NCBI GenBank assembly: GCA_902779765.1
Contig: CACZCQ010000005.1
Location: forward strand, 124,001-188,000
Length of the DNA stretch: 64,000 nucleotides
Origin: an uncultured Bacteroidia bacterium
GTDB taxonomy: Bacteria; Bacteroidota; Bacteroidia; Bacteroidales; UBA932
Reading direction: 5' to 3'
In this document: positions 17,008 through 26,438 of the stretch, one piece after another
How positions within the stretch are numbered: position 1 is the stretch's first letter
Layout: the number at the start of each line of letters is the position of its first letter
The notes under the pieces: generated by a model
Database searches by the model: none
What the model saw: the letters and a program-made list of their open reading frames with translations, nothing else
What the model was told of the DNA's origin: nothing
Position numbers and translations under genes: made by a program

Positions 17008-18032
17008 GGCGCGTGTTTTTAGTCATACTGACGGGGATCCTGGCATGTTTCCCATGCTTCGGCCAAGGCTATAGATACTGGTCAGAAGGTCCGCTAACGT
17101 GGAAAGATTTCAACCTGGCCGACTCCTTGGACGCCAAACCAAACCTTTCTGTATCCTGGATCAAGGATTATTCTGTCGTAAAATCAAGGAAAACCACCTT
17201 TAAATTCCTTGAAATAAGTACCGTAGCTACATATGGCAACTCTTGCGTCGGAAAGTCCAATATCACGGATGACAACCTCAGGAAACAACAAGACTATTTC
17301 AATCTGGCGGAATGGATCGGAAGGGCTATGCGTGACAGCCTTCTGTCTTCTCCGTTGTCACCGAAGGAACTGACCAAGAGGGCTGCCCAGAGACTCAAGG
17401 AAGAAGGGGAAAGGCTGTTCGGTGAGGAAGGCTTGACGGTCATCCCTCCCGGGAAGGATTCTTTCGACATCACATCCTTTCCCTGCTCACCGTCAAAATT
17501 CGGGTTGGGCGCTTCGTTGAATCTCGCCTGCTCGGTACCAACAGGAGACATGGCCCACCTGGGAAGTCCTTTCATTTCAGCAGGGACGGATCTGGAGATC
17601 ATCTACGGCAGGTTCTATCTCGACGCCGGTGTCAGTTTCGGCCATGGAGCATATAAAGGAGATATTCCGGGCATAAGCGGCACAGGAAGGAAGGAAAAGT
17701 CCTTGAACTGCTTTGGCTGGAATATCGGCCCAGGATATATCTTCTTCAAACAGGATGATACCCGGCTGTCTTTATTCGGCCGCTTCGGCAGCAAAAACAT
17801 CTTCTTCAAGCCTGACCCGGTAACGGGGATGTCCCTCATAGAGGGAGTAAGGCTTGATTATACTTTCAGGGATAAGTATTCCTTTGCTCCGAGTAAGTTG
17901 TACCATCGGCGTGTCCTGCTGGCAAGCATATATGCCGACCAGGTTTACAATCCTTCCAAAGGCATCCTGATTCCCACCCTCAACGCATCGATAGGTCTGG
18001 CATTTTCATGGAATGGAATCAATAACGACTAG
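17004..18032 (+). CDS. Exported protein, possible outer-membrane beta-barrel C-terminus
   Basis: 342 residues with signal peptide MRRVFLVILTGILACFPCFG. The N-terminal third begins YRYWSEGPLTWKDFN, similar to the start of DUF922-like domains, with a helical segment around residues 95-135. The C-terminal half shows alternating aromatic/glycine strands (GRFYLDAGVSFGHG, GWNIGPGYIFF, SIGLAFSW), suggestive of a small barrel. The function is not known to me. It overlaps the upstream lipoprotein by 4 bp and the downstream BACON protein by 20 bp, so the three probably form one unit. Confidence 0.7.
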   Translation: MRRVFLVILTGILACFPCFGQGYRYWSEGPLTWKDFNLADSLDAKPNLSVSWIKDYSVVKSRKTTFKFLEISTVATYGNSCVGKSNITDDNLRKQQDYFNLAEWIGRAMRDSLLSSPLSPKELTKRAAQRLKEEGERLFGEEGLTVIPPGKDSFDITSFPCSPSKFGLGASLNLACSVPTGDMAHLGSPFISAGTDLEIIYGRFYLDAGVSFGHGAYKGDIPGISGTGRKEKSLNCFGWNIGPGYIFFKQDDTRLSLFGRFGSKNIFFKPDPVTGMSLIEGVRLDYTFRDKYSFAPSKLYHRRVLLASIYADQVYNPSKGILIPTLNASIGLAFSWNGINND

Positions 18033-19341
18033 AAGCATTATCCTTGGAGTCATGATTTCGATCCTGGCCTCCTGCACGGAGAAAGTCATTTCTGTACCAT
18101 TCTCCGTGGATCCCGTATCAGTGGAGGCTGAAGCTTCTGAAAACCATATTACCATCAATGTCTCCTCCCCTGCTTCTTGGGTGGCTACAAGTTCAGAATC
18201 CTGGTGCAGGATAGTTCCTTCCTCCGGCAGTGCCACATCTTCCATCGGCACGGATCTCTCTTTGACACTTGATGAGAATAACGGCTTTGAACGCCGTTGT
18301 TACCTGGAAATCGTTACGGACAGTGGGGAAAAAGCCATCATACAAGTCTCTCAGAATCACAGTGGGAAAGGAGTCGTAATTGAGAATGACACATACAGGA
18401 TAAGCGGCGGGACCACACATCTTGAGATTCCTTTCCGAAGCGGCAGGTCCCCTGTTGTCGATATCCATAATGATTGGATCTCTTTGGAAAGGATCAGCGA
18501 TGAAAGGGTCGAGCTTTCAATTGAAAGATATGACTCCCTTATCAACAGGACAGGCATCCTGCAACTCGCGACCCCGGAGAACGATCCCATAGACATACAT
18601 ATTATCCAAGGAGACGGTTTCAGCGATCCCGCCCTTTATAACTACATGCTGGAACGTTATGACCGGGATTCGGACGGGATCCTTACCAAGCAGGATCTTT
18701 CATCCGTCAGGACAGTCACGGTCGAGTTGATGAATTTAGAGCAACCCATAACCCGGTTGGATGGATTCGGGTGTATACCAAGCATGGAAGTACTCAGGAT
18801 CCTTCAGGATTATATCCAGCGTACGGACCTGGATCTGATACTTAAGGACCATCCATCCGTCGCAAGGATAGAATTCGGTCCCTGGCTTTCTTCCTGCCTC
18901 ACTTCGATGGTAATAACAGACTGCCCGTCATTGCAGTCAGTCGACTTCAACGATGGGGAGAGATTGGAACGGGCCGTTTTCCGTAACAATCCCCGCCTTG
19001 AGGACCTTACCCTTGTGAACGGTTACTTCGGAGACAATTGCTCCACGCTGAAGCATCTGGTCGTCGAAGGATGCGATAATATCAAAAACCTGAGAGTCCA
19101 ACTCACCACTTTTGAAGAAGGGATGTCGTTGGAGCCGCTTCCTCATCTGAGAAGTGTCGATTTTCAGTTCATAGACGGGATCCGTGGCCTTGATTTCAGC
19201 CAAAGCCCCCAACTCGAGAATGTCACTGTCTATCCTGACAGACACGGTACCGGGCAGTTCAAGTACTTGTTGATTCCCAAGAGCATAGCTTCCAAGGCAA
19301 AGATCGACGTTTCAAATACGATTTCCATTGTTTACAAATAA
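18013..19341 (+). CDS. BACON-domain lipoprotein with leucine-rich-like C-terminus
   Basis: 442 residues. The signal peptide is followed by SILASC (lipobox). Residues about 35-115 form a BACON domain (SSPASWVATSSESWCRI, then VSQN). A second BACON-like repeat follows (about 120-200). The rest has a DRDSDGILTKQD calcium-loop-like segment and irregular leucine-rich repeats (LKHLVVEGC, LPHLRSVDFQF, SPQLENVTVYP). Such proteins sit on the outer surface of Bacteroidota and bind glycans or proteins; the ligand is unknown. The start codon lies 20 bp inside the preceding gene. Confidence 0.8.
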   Translation: MESITTRSIILGVMISILASCTEKVISVPFSVDPVSVEAEASENHITINVSSPASWVATSSESWCRIVPSSGSATSSIGTDLSLTLDENNGFERRCYLEIVTDSGEKAIIQVSQNHSGKGVVIENDTYRISGGTTHLEIPFRSGRSPVVDIHNDWISLERISDERVELSIERYDSLINRTGILQLATPENDPIDIHIIQGDGFSDPALYNYMLERYDRDSDGILTKQDLSSVRTVTVELMNLEQPITRLDGFGCIPSMEVLRILQDYIQRTDLDLILKDHPSVARIEFGPWLSSCLTSMVITDCPSLQSVDFNDGERLERAVFRNNPRLEDLTLVNGYFGDNCSTLKHLVVEGCDNIKNLRVQLTTFEEGMSLEPLPHLRSVDFQFIDGIRGLDFSQSPQLENVTVYPDRHGTGQFKYLLIPKSIASKAKIDVSNTISIVYK

Positions 19342-19357
19342 TCATAATCCCTTTCAT

Positions 19358-20599
19358 ATGAGACATCTGTTGTTAACTGCCGCAACCATTATCATGACGG
19401 CAATGCCATATTCGGTTGAAGCACAGAATAACCCATACGAGCTTCCGGATCCGCTGAGGATGGAAGACGGAAGGATCGTAAGGAACAAACGCCAGTGGAT
19501 CAACGAGCGCCGTCCGGAACTGATGGAGATGCTCCGTTCCCAGATGTTCGGACGCGAGCCAGGAGCCGATGTGGTTCCCGATATGCATTACACTGTCCTG
19601 GAAGAAAGCAAGGATGCCTTCGGCGGACTGGCGACCAGGAAACAGGTCAAGATCAGTTTCGACAAGGAGGAAAACTACTATCTCGTACTCCTTATGTACA
19701 TACCCAATGACCGCAAAGGGCCGGTCCCTGCATTCCTGGGTCCCAACTTCAAGGGCAACCACGCAACAACGACCGATCCTGCCGTGCTCCTTCCCACCCC
19801 GGAGAAACTCGCGACCTATGCTCCCGGGTACAAGTTGGAGGACAGGAATACCAACGGCCACCGTTGGGAGTATGAATACATACTCAAGCACGGTTACGCC
19901 GTGGCCACTTTCTGCTACAACGACGTAGACCCTGATTTCCACGACGGTTTCCACAACGGCATTCACCGGCTGATAGATGGAGACAAGCCCCGTGACGGTG
20001 AATCCTGGGCGACGATATCCGCCTGGGCATGGGGTCTTTCCAGGTGCCTCGACTTCCTCGAGACCGAGAAAGCCATCGATGCGAAAAGGGTGGCCGTCAT
20101 CGGCCATTCACGCCTGGGCAAGACTTCACTTTGGGCCGGAGCCACCGACCAGCGGTTCGCCCTGGTCATATCCAATGATTCCGGTTGCTCAGGAGCGGCT
20201 ATTGCAAGAAGGAAATACGGCGAAACAGTAGAGGTCATCTGCCGTAATTTCCCCCACTGGTTCTGCACGAACTACACGGCATACGGCGGCAGGGAGGAAA
20301 AGATGCCCTGGGACCAGCACGAACTGATTGCGATGATTGCGCCCAGGCCCGTATACGTGGCCAGCGCCAGCGAAGACAGCTGGGCCGATCCGGTCGGAGA
20401 GTATTTCAGCCTCGTAGGCGCCGCCTCGGTATACCGGCTCTTTGGATATGACGGCATAACGGACACTACGGTCCCGGATGTCGAGCATCCGGTAACCGTA
20501 GGTAGGATGGGACATCATATCCGCCGTGGCGAACACAATGTTAGGCTTTACGACTGGGAACAATACATCCGCTTCGCGGACCGTTTCCTCAAACGCTAG
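19358..20599 (+). CDS. CE15-type glucuronoyl esterase-like alpha/beta hydrolase
   Basis: 413 residues from ATG at 19358 (signal peptide MRHLLLTAATIIMTAMPYS...EAQ). The nucleophile elbow is VIGHSRLGKTSLWAG (bacterial CE15 pattern GxSRxGK). Substrate-pocket region SNDSGCSGAAIARR and a late His in GRMGHHIRRGEHN complete the family pattern, with the APRPVYVASASEDSWADP segment in between. CE15 enzymes cleave ester links between glucuronic acid on xylan and lignin or related alcohols. The signal peptide indicates export. The stop TAG overlaps the stop of the converging porin-like gene (shared CTAG at 20596-20599). Confidence 0.88.
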   Translation: MRHLLLTAATIIMTAMPYSVEAQNNPYELPDPLRMEDGRIVRNKRQWINERRPELMEMLRSQMFGREPGADVVPDMHYTVLEESKDAFGGLATRKQVKISFDKEENYYLVLLMYIPNDRKGPVPAFLGPNFKGNHATTTDPAVLLPTPEKLATYAPGYKLEDRNTNGHRWEYEYILKHGYAVATFCYNDVDPDFHDGFHNGIHRLIDGDKPRDGESWATISAWAWGLSRCLDFLETEKAIDAKRVAVIGHSRLGKTSLWAGATDQRFALVISNDSGCSGAAIARRKYGETVEVICRNFPHWFCTNYTAYGGREEKMPWDQHELIAMIAPRPVYVASASEDSWADPVGEYFSLVGAASVYRLFGYDGITDTTVPDVEHPVTVGRMGHHIRRGEHNVRLYDWEQYIRFADRFLKR

Positions 20600-21918
20600 A
20601 GTGAATAGCGGACTACGCCGAGGATCCTGTGGTTGATGATCATGTGGAGATCCTCCAGCGGACGTGCATAACCGTCCATCTTGCCCAGGCTGCCGTACTC
20701 GACACCCGTGTTGTTGTATTCAAGCGCGAGGGTCAGTTTTCCGATGTTGTATGCAAGCGTCGGAGTCACACGGTACATCCTGTTGACGTTCTTGAATCCA
20801 CCAGAGAAATAATAGATATCCGAAGCCGAGCAATAACCGTTATCGTTCACCGGCAGGTTGTGCTTAGCGCCCAGGGACATCATGTAACCGGCCATGCACA
20901 TGAACTGCAGTTCCCTTCCGACACTGAACGAGATGAAAGAAACGCTGGAGCGGAGAGGGGTATACTGATAATTGTAGACATCCCTCCAGTCATACAGGGC
21001 ATAACCTCCCATCAGGCGCAGATGGTCACCGCCGGAAGCCAGGACTGACTTGGCGTTGACCTTGATCATTCCGCTGTTGTACTGGAAATAGACGAAGGGA
21101 CTGACCATGTTTAGCCGGTCAGTGACCCTTGACCCCATGTCGTGGAGCTGCTCACCGGTGTAATCGAAATCTGTCGTCCTCCATCTCGGTCTCAGGCTCA
21201 GGAAATCGACTCCGGCCCTGGCCGTGAATTCCTCACTCTCATAGGAAATGCCACCATAGAGTTCCGGTATCAGTCCGTACTTGACATATGACTGTGACTC
21301 ACCTTGAGGCCCTGTGGGGAGGAACTGCATCGGATAAAGCGCGCCGCCGGTCAGGCTGAAACCTCCCGAGAATCCGAACTTGAACATCAGCTGCGGGCTC
21401 CAGTTGAACGGATTGAAAGGCGAGCCAGTCTCTACGTTGACGCAGTATGGCATATCGGCAGACATCGGATGCCAGGCCTGTCCGGCCTTGATTGAGAACT
21501 GGTTCTCCATATATCCGAGAGCATCCCAGTGAAGATTGACATAGGCCTCGCGGAGACGCAGGGACGCCGTACTCCCGTTCATAAGGTAGAAATCGGATTC
21601 TATCTTGCCGTCAACCTTCAGCGAACCGTACTGGAAGCCGCCGAAATTGACTCCCAGGCGGGTGGTGATTGCGGACATCTTGAAAGAAGGATTGGAATAG
21701 ATATCCTGTCCCTCAAGATTGTGCATCGTATCCAACGGGAGGAAATAGAACAGGTCCTCCGGTCCGGCTTTCGAATCCCTGGAATCGAATATGGCGCAGG
21801 CGCGGACGAATCCATAGGGTTCGAGGTTGTTCCGGAGATTGACCAGACGGCTCTGCGCCGCCAGATTGGCGGCACAGAGGGTCATGATCATAATTATCGA
21901 TAAGGATGACTTTTTCAT
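20596..21918 (-). CDS. Outer-membrane porin-like protein (copy 2)
   Basis: 440 residues with signal peptide MKKSSLSIIMIMTLCAANLAAQ and a long run of amphipathic strands ending in an aromatic/hydrophobic C-terminus (VVRYSL). It is homologous along its length to the next upstream gene (shared blocks: YGFVRAC.IFD, TTRLGVNF, AGQAWHPMSADMP, LSLRPRW). By its pattern it is a DcaP-like barrel. It is the last gene of the M49-like/DASS/porin operon, 20 bp after its paralogue, so it probably supplies the outer-membrane step for the same solute. Confidence 0.78.
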   Translation of the reverse strand: MKKSSLSIIMIMTLCAANLAAQSRLVNLRNNLEPYGFVRACAIFDSRDSKAGPEDLFYFLPLDTMHNLEGQDIYSNPSFKMSAITTRLGVNFGGFQYGSLKVDGKIESDFYLMNGSTASLRLREAYVNLHWDALGYMENQFSIKAGQAWHPMSADMPYCVNVETGSPFNPFNWSPQLMFKFGFSGGFSLTGGALYPMQFLPTGPQGESQSYVKYGLIPELYGGISYESEEFTARAGVDFLSLRPRWRTTDFDYTGEQLHDMGSRVTDRLNMVSPFVYFQYNSGMIKVNAKSVLASGGDHLRLMGGYALYDWRDVYNYQYTPLRSSVSFISFSVGRELQFMCMAGYMMSLGAKHNLPVNDNGYCSASDIYYFSGGFKNVNRMYRVTPTLAYNIGKLTLALEYNNTGVEYGSLGKMDGYARPLEDLHMIINHRILGVVRYSL

Positions 21919-21938
21919 AGTCTCAAAGAATCAGGTTA

Positions 21939-23210
21939 TCAGAAGGTGAACTTGACCAGTCCCTGGAGACGGTTGTTGGTGATCCAGTGGAGGTTGTCCT
22001 GGGCAAGGCCGTGGGTATTCAGGCACTTGACACCGGCGATGGTCTTGTAGTCACCGTACTGTACGCTCGTGACCTCGTATTCAAGGCCGATAGCGAACTT
22101 CCCGATATTGTGGATGATGGTAGGGGTAAGCCTCCACATCTGGTTCATGTTCGAGAAGCTGTTCTTGCTGAAATACAGGTTGGCTGCAGGTGCATAACCG
22201 TTGCTGGAACCGTGGAGTTCATCGATGGTTCCGAAGTTCTTGACATAACCTCCGAACAGGATGAACTGGGTCTTCTTGCCATAGGCCAGGCTGACCCAGG
22301 TTGAAGAGTTGACAGTAGGAGTGTAGTCCCAGCTTCCGTCGCTGTTGACGCCGGAGACTCCATATCCACCGTTGAGGTTGAAGTGCTCACCCGCCTGGGC
22401 ATAGATGGTCTTGAGTTTGGCGGAGAAGAGACCCTTCTTGTACTGGGCATAGAAGAACGGGGAAACCGTGGTGATACGGTCGTTGACCTTGACCTTGCCG
22501 TCATTCCAGCGGGGCTTGATGGAAAGCATGGTAACACCCAGTTTCGTAACGACCTCAGGAGTCTTGTAGTTCAGCCCGAAATAGATTTCGGGAGTCTTTC
22601 CGTACTTGATGTAATTCGCAGAAGCGCCATCGGGGCCGGCAGAGGTATACTGCATCTGCCAAAGTGCCGAAGCTGTGATCGAGAAGTTCCCGGAGAGGCT
22701 CACGTCAAGCTTGACCTGAGGGGTACGGGCGAAAGGACCGAACGGTGCTCCGGTATTGAGGGAGAATACGTCGGGCATGTCGGCTGCCATCGGATGCCAG
22801 GTCTGGCCGGCGGTCACCGTCCAGTCACCCTTACCGATGGTTGCATAAGCCTGACGCATACGCAGCTGAGCGGTTCCGGTCACACCGGAAACTCCGCTGT
22901 AGAAATCGGTCTCGATCTTGGCGCCCACCTTGAAACCATCGAATTCATATCCGGTAACATCCAGTCCCAGACGGGTGGTCAGGGCGGCGAAACGGAAGGT
23001 AGTCTGCTCATTGAGGTCAGTTCCGTCGACAATCTTCTGGTCCTTGGGAACATAGTAGAAGAAGTCCTCCGTACCGGCGACACTCTCGCGGGTATCGAAG
23101 GTGAAGTAGTTGCGGATGAAACCGTAAGGCTTCAGGGTAGCGGCTTTCTCCTGCGAGAATGATGAAACGCAGAGAAGGATGGCTGCCAGAGCAGTAATTG
23201 TTCTTTTCAT
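21939..23210 (-). CDS. Outer-membrane porin-like protein (copy 1)
   Basis: 423 residues with signal peptide MKRTITALAAILLCVSSFSQ and a C-terminal FTF signature. Matching blocks with the downstream paralogue are YGFIRNYFTFDTRES, TTRLGLDV, KIETDFY, AGQTWHPMAADMP and SIKPRW. It is predicted to be a beta-barrel porin. It begins 17 bp after the DASS transporter gene, which argues for joint import of an organic anion: porin across the outer membrane, DASS across the inner. The tandem copies are clearly diverged, so the duplication is old. Confidence 0.8.
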   Translation of the reverse strand: MKRTITALAAILLCVSSFSQEKAATLKPYGFIRNYFTFDTRESVAGTEDFFYYVPKDQKIVDGTDLNEQTTFRFAALTTRLGLDVTGYEFDGFKVGAKIETDFYSGVSGVTGTAQLRMRQAYATIGKGDWTVTAGQTWHPMAADMPDVFSLNTGAPFGPFARTPQVKLDVSLSGNFSITASALWQMQYTSAGPDGASANYIKYGKTPEIYFGLNYKTPEVVTKLGVTMLSIKPRWNDGKVKVNDRITTVSPFFYAQYKKGLFSAKLKTIYAQAGEHFNLNGGYGVSGVNSDGSWDYTPTVNSSTWVSLAYGKKTQFILFGGYVKNFGTIDELHGSSNGYAPAANLYFSKNSFSNMNQMWRLTPTIIHNIGKFAIGLEYEVTSVQYGDYKTIAGVKCLNTHGLAQDNLHWITNNRLQGLVKFTF

Positions 23211-23227
23211 ATCGAAACTCTATTTGT

Positions 23228-24700
23228 TTATGCAAAAGGGAATATCTTGGTAAGCCAGAAGTAGCCGAGGATGAATCCTACGACACCGATTATTACACCG
23301 ACCTTCATCATATCCTTCGTTTCGACAAGTCCTGTCGAGGCGGCGATGGCATTCGGAGGGGTTGAGATCGGGAAGCACATGGCTATAGAGGCGCAGACTG
23401 CTATGAATGAGATCATCGCCTTGGTACCTCCTGCCGCCATGAACTGGGCGTTGTTGGCAGCGGCCGGATCGGCCATGCCTTCAGCTATGACGATTAGGAT
23501 CGGGATCAGCAGCGCCGCTGTCGCGGAATTACTGATGAAGTTGGAGAGGAAGTAACAGACGATACCGGCGATGATGAGAACCAGCACGACCGACATCGAG
23601 CCGAACGGGATGGCCTCGATGAGGACCTTGGCCAGACCGGTCTCCTGCAGGCAGGTTCCGAGGGCGAAGCCTCCGGCCACCAACCAGAGAACGCTCCAGT
23701 TGATTTCCTTGATATCTTCCTTGGTGAAGATTCCGGTGCAGGTCAACACGGCAAGGGGAATGAGGGCGACGACATTGGAATTGATCTTTGTCAACTGCTC
23801 GGTGGACCACAGCAGGATGGTTCCTATGAAGGTGACCCAAACGAGATAGTATTTCCAGTCTTTCGCCTTCTTGTTCTCCGGAATCTCAAGCTTCACTTCC
23901 TTGGACTTGAACGGGAAGAAGACCTGGAGAAGGATCCATGCGAAGACGATCATTATGATGACGAAAGGAATCATCCTTCCCATCCACTGCACGAACGAGA
24001 CCTCGCTGCCGGCCTCTGCAAGGAACTTGACAGCCGTTGCATTGGGAGGCGTTCCGATAGGAGTTCCGATACCTCCGATGTTGGCCGCGATAGGGATGGC
24101 CAAGGCAAGTCCCACCTTTCCCTTGTCATCCTTCGGAAGGACCGACAGGACAGGGGCCAGGAAGGCCAGCATCATAGCGGCCGTCGCGGTGTTGCTCATG
24201 AACATCGAGAATATGGAGATAACGATCAGGAAGCCCAGGAGCACCATCTTCGGATTGGTTCCGAAAGGAGCGAGGAGGAACCTTGCAAGGGTTACGTCCA
24301 GTCCGTACTTCTCAGCCATGATTGCCAGCACGAAGCCACCCAGGAACAGCATTACCACCGGGTCGGCGAAAGCAGCCATGATGTTCTTGTAGTTGACCAG
24401 CTGCCCGGCTTCAGGGGTGCAGAAATAGCCTATTCCCTTGTTGGAAACCGTAAGGAGGGCGACTACTATGAGAAGGACGGATGTAGTCCAGTTGGGGATT
24501 ATCTCGAACATCCACATCAATGCAGCGAACGCGAAGAGGGCGATGACACGCTGCTGGCTCAAGGTCAAGCCGTCGATGCCCAGGAAAGAGGTGGGAACGC
24601 ACCACAGGAAGAGCGTAACCAGGAGTACGATCGGAAGAAGAACGCAATACTTCACATTGAATTTCTTCTTCCCAGCTGTTTCAATTGTGTTTTCAGCCAT
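23228..24700 (-). CDS. DASS/SLC13-family sodium:dicarboxylate (divalent anion) symporter
   Basis: 490 residues with about 11-12 membrane segments. Two SNT-type sodium/anion-site motifs are present: MSNTATAAMMLAF and SNSATAALLIPI. GIGTPIGTPPNA and ISTPPNAIA are the partner half-site loops, as in VcINDY. The family imports succinate, malate, fumarate, citrate or sulfate with sodium; a dicarboxylate is most likely. It starts 22 bp after the M49-like gene and is followed by two porin-like genes. Confidence 0.93.
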   Translation of the reverse strand: MAENTIETAGKKKFNVKYCVLLPIVLLVTLFLWCVPTSFLGIDGLTLSQQRVIALFAFAALMWMFEIIPNWTTSVLLIVVALLTVSNKGIGYFCTPEAGQLVNYKNIMAAFADPVVMLFLGGFVLAIMAEKYGLDVTLARFLLAPFGTNPKMVLLGFLIVISIFSMFMSNTATAAMMLAFLAPVLSVLPKDDKGKVGLALAIPIAANIGGIGTPIGTPPNATAVKFLAEAGSEVSFVQWMGRMIPFVIIMIVFAWILLQVFFPFKSKEVKLEIPENKKAKDWKYYLVWVTFIGTILLWSTEQLTKINSNVVALIPLAVLTCTGIFTKEDIKEINWSVLWLVAGGFALGTCLQETGLAKVLIEAIPFGSMSVVLVLIIAGIVCYFLSNFISNSATAALLIPILIVIAEGMADPAAANNAQFMAAGGTKAMISFIAVCASIAMCFPISTPPNAIAASTGLVETKDMMKVGVIIGVVGFILGYFWLTKIFPFA

Positions 24701-24722
24701 TTTTGAATATTATTTTTAATTA

Positions 24723-26321
24723 TTATTTCTCGAACTCGAACTTGATGTCTACAGGGATGTTCTCAAGGTGGATGTTCACAAGGTCAGCCTTGAAATCTTC
24801 CGACATGGTGCAGTACTTCTTTTCGAACTGATCCGCAAACTCATAGTCTCCCGTGGCCTGGGTCTTCAGGATTATGCCCGTAAGCTCGGCCGCCTTTTCA
24901 AGGAGTTTCTCATGATCGATCTGGTACTTGCCGCTAGCAACGCGCTTGAAGGCCCCCTGCTCGTCCAGATAGTTGAAGACCATCACATAAGCCCTTCCGA
25001 GGAGGGACTCCTCACCGAACCTCTGCGAACGGACCAGATTGGCGACGAAGGTGTTGATCGCGGAATCCTTGGACACAATTCCGGGGATCTTGTGCTCGTC
25101 GATCATCTTGCAGAACAGATAAAGCCCGAGCACATTGGCCTTGGCGTCCTCCCAAGTAAGATTCTTGTTGCCCATGGCCTCATAGACGGGGCCTTTGCCA
25201 TTGATAGTCTGCTTGACTCCAAGAGCGTGGGCTATCTCCCGGAACACCACGTTCCAGTAGAATGTCTCCGCATCAAGGGTAGCCTGGTCGTCAGGTTCTA
25301 GCACGACCATTCCCACAGGGCTTACCAGCCTGTTGAACTTCTCTACGATAACGTTGTGAAGCAAGGCGGTACGGGTTCCCTTCTCAGCCTGGACCTTCGG
25401 ATCATAGGGAAGGTTGAGGGCCATGAGCTTTATCCCGGCATTGGCATGGCCAGAACAATAGATAGCATCGTAGGTATAGATGTCGGAATCCTTCCCCGGA
25501 ACGAATGTCTTGTACTGGTCTTCGCAAGGCAGAGCCTTCTGGAAGTCCTCAAGCATTGCTGAGAAAGAGTTCACGACTTCGGTACGCTTGAGATCCTTGA
25601 GAAGGACGTAAGCCTCGTAGGACCTCTTCATTCCATAGAGATGGTCGTCATTGATTTCGTTAGGACCGATGATGAGATCCATCTTGCTGTCGGTCATGTC
25701 CAACCAGGCACAATCCGAATCGTAGTAATAGTCGGTCCTCAGGGCATCCACCTTGGAGAGAAGATAATTCCTAACGCTCTCCTTGATGGTGATGTCCGCC
25801 GCAGCGATGAGATAGTTGCAGATCTTGTCGATGTTGCGCTTATAGGCATCATGGAACCACACAGTCTCGAGAGCACCTTGGGGATTCCTTCTGATAAGGG
25901 TGTAAGGGCTGTTCTTGGCCGGATTCCCAAGGGCCTCGAACTCTTCCGACGTCATGTCAGCGGGATAGAAGTTGGCTCCTGCAGGCTGGTGGCCATAACC
26001 ATCGATGAAAGGTTGGCCGTCGACACGGTCCCACGGGCCGTAGTTTATGCGGGCAAATTCCTTGAGATCCTCATCCTTCAGGGATTCGATCGCATTCTTG
26101 TCTCCGAAACTCTGCATCCAGTATATGGAATCGGCCTGGTCTGCAGCGAACTTGTAAAGATTCAGTACTTCCTTTCCGTTGTCTGTGATTCCGGAGAGGT
26201 CGGGAGTGGCTATCTTCACAAGGGCGTACTCGTCGGCCTTCTTCTGGACAGCGGACTTGCTGCCTGTGTTGCAGGAACACACGAGAGCAAGCAGCATGAT
26301 TGCCAGAGTGAATTTCTTCAT
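24723..26321 (-). CDS. M49-like (dipeptidyl-peptidase III-related) lipoprotein with a degenerate zinc motif
   Basis: 532 residues from ATG at 26321, the start that gives a proper signal (MKKFTLAIMLLALVCSC, lipobox LVCSC); the frame extends 14 codons further upstream but those overlap the promoter. The family is often labelled Zn-dependent hydrolase or, wrongly, dihydrofolate reductase. The zinc helix reads VVFREIAHALGVKQT, so the first His of the HExxxH/HExxH-type motif is Arg; the partner segment is TWEDAKANVLGLY with its Glu replaced by Ala-rich sequence. Whether it is a peptidase is therefore open. It heads an operon with the DASS transporter and two porins. Confidence 0.75.
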   Translation of the reverse strand: MKKFTLAIMLLALVCSCNTGSKSAVQKKADEYALVKIATPDLSGITDNGKEVLNLYKFAADQADSIYWMQSFGDKNAIESLKDEDLKEFARINYGPWDRVDGQPFIDGYGHQPAGANFYPADMTSEEFEALGNPAKNSPYTLIRRNPQGALETVWFHDAYKRNIDKICNYLIAAADITIKESVRNYLLSKVDALRTDYYYDSDCAWLDMTDSKMDLIIGPNEINDDHLYGMKRSYEAYVLLKDLKRTEVVNSFSAMLEDFQKALPCEDQYKTFVPGKDSDIYTYDAIYCSGHANAGIKLMALNLPYDPKVQAEKGTRTALLHNVIVEKFNRLVSPVGMVVLEPDDQATLDAETFYWNVVFREIAHALGVKQTINGKGPVYEAMGNKNLTWEDAKANVLGLYLFCKMIDEHKIPGIVSKDSAINTFVANLVRSQRFGEESLLGRAYVMVFNYLDEQGAFKRVASGKYQIDHEKLLEKAAELTGIILKTQATGDYEFADQFEKKYCTMSEDFKADLVNIHLENIPVDIKFEFEK

Positions 26322-26360
26322 GGATAATCTTATATTAACTTGCAATTCATTCATATCTTG

Positions 26361-26368
26361 CAAAGTTA
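26361..26368 (-). promoter_or_regulatory. -7 box for the M49-like/DASS/porin operon
   Basis: TAACTTTG on the minus strand (exact TAnnTTTG), about 40 bases before the ATG at 26321. The gdhA terminator lies just upstream of it. Confidence 0.6.
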
Positions 26369-26384
26369 ATTATAAAATAATTAA

Positions 26385-26419
26385 AAACAGGCATTCCGGA
26401 CCAGCCGAAATGCCTGTTT
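26385..26419 (-). terminator. Intrinsic terminator after gdhA
   Basis: An 11-bp perfect stem (AAACAGGCATT / AATGCCTGTTT) with a 13-nt loop. On the minus strand it is followed by TTTTTAATTATTTT. It lies 20 bp after the gdhA stop. Confidence 0.8.
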
Positions 26420-26438
26420 CAGGTAAAAAAGGATTATT

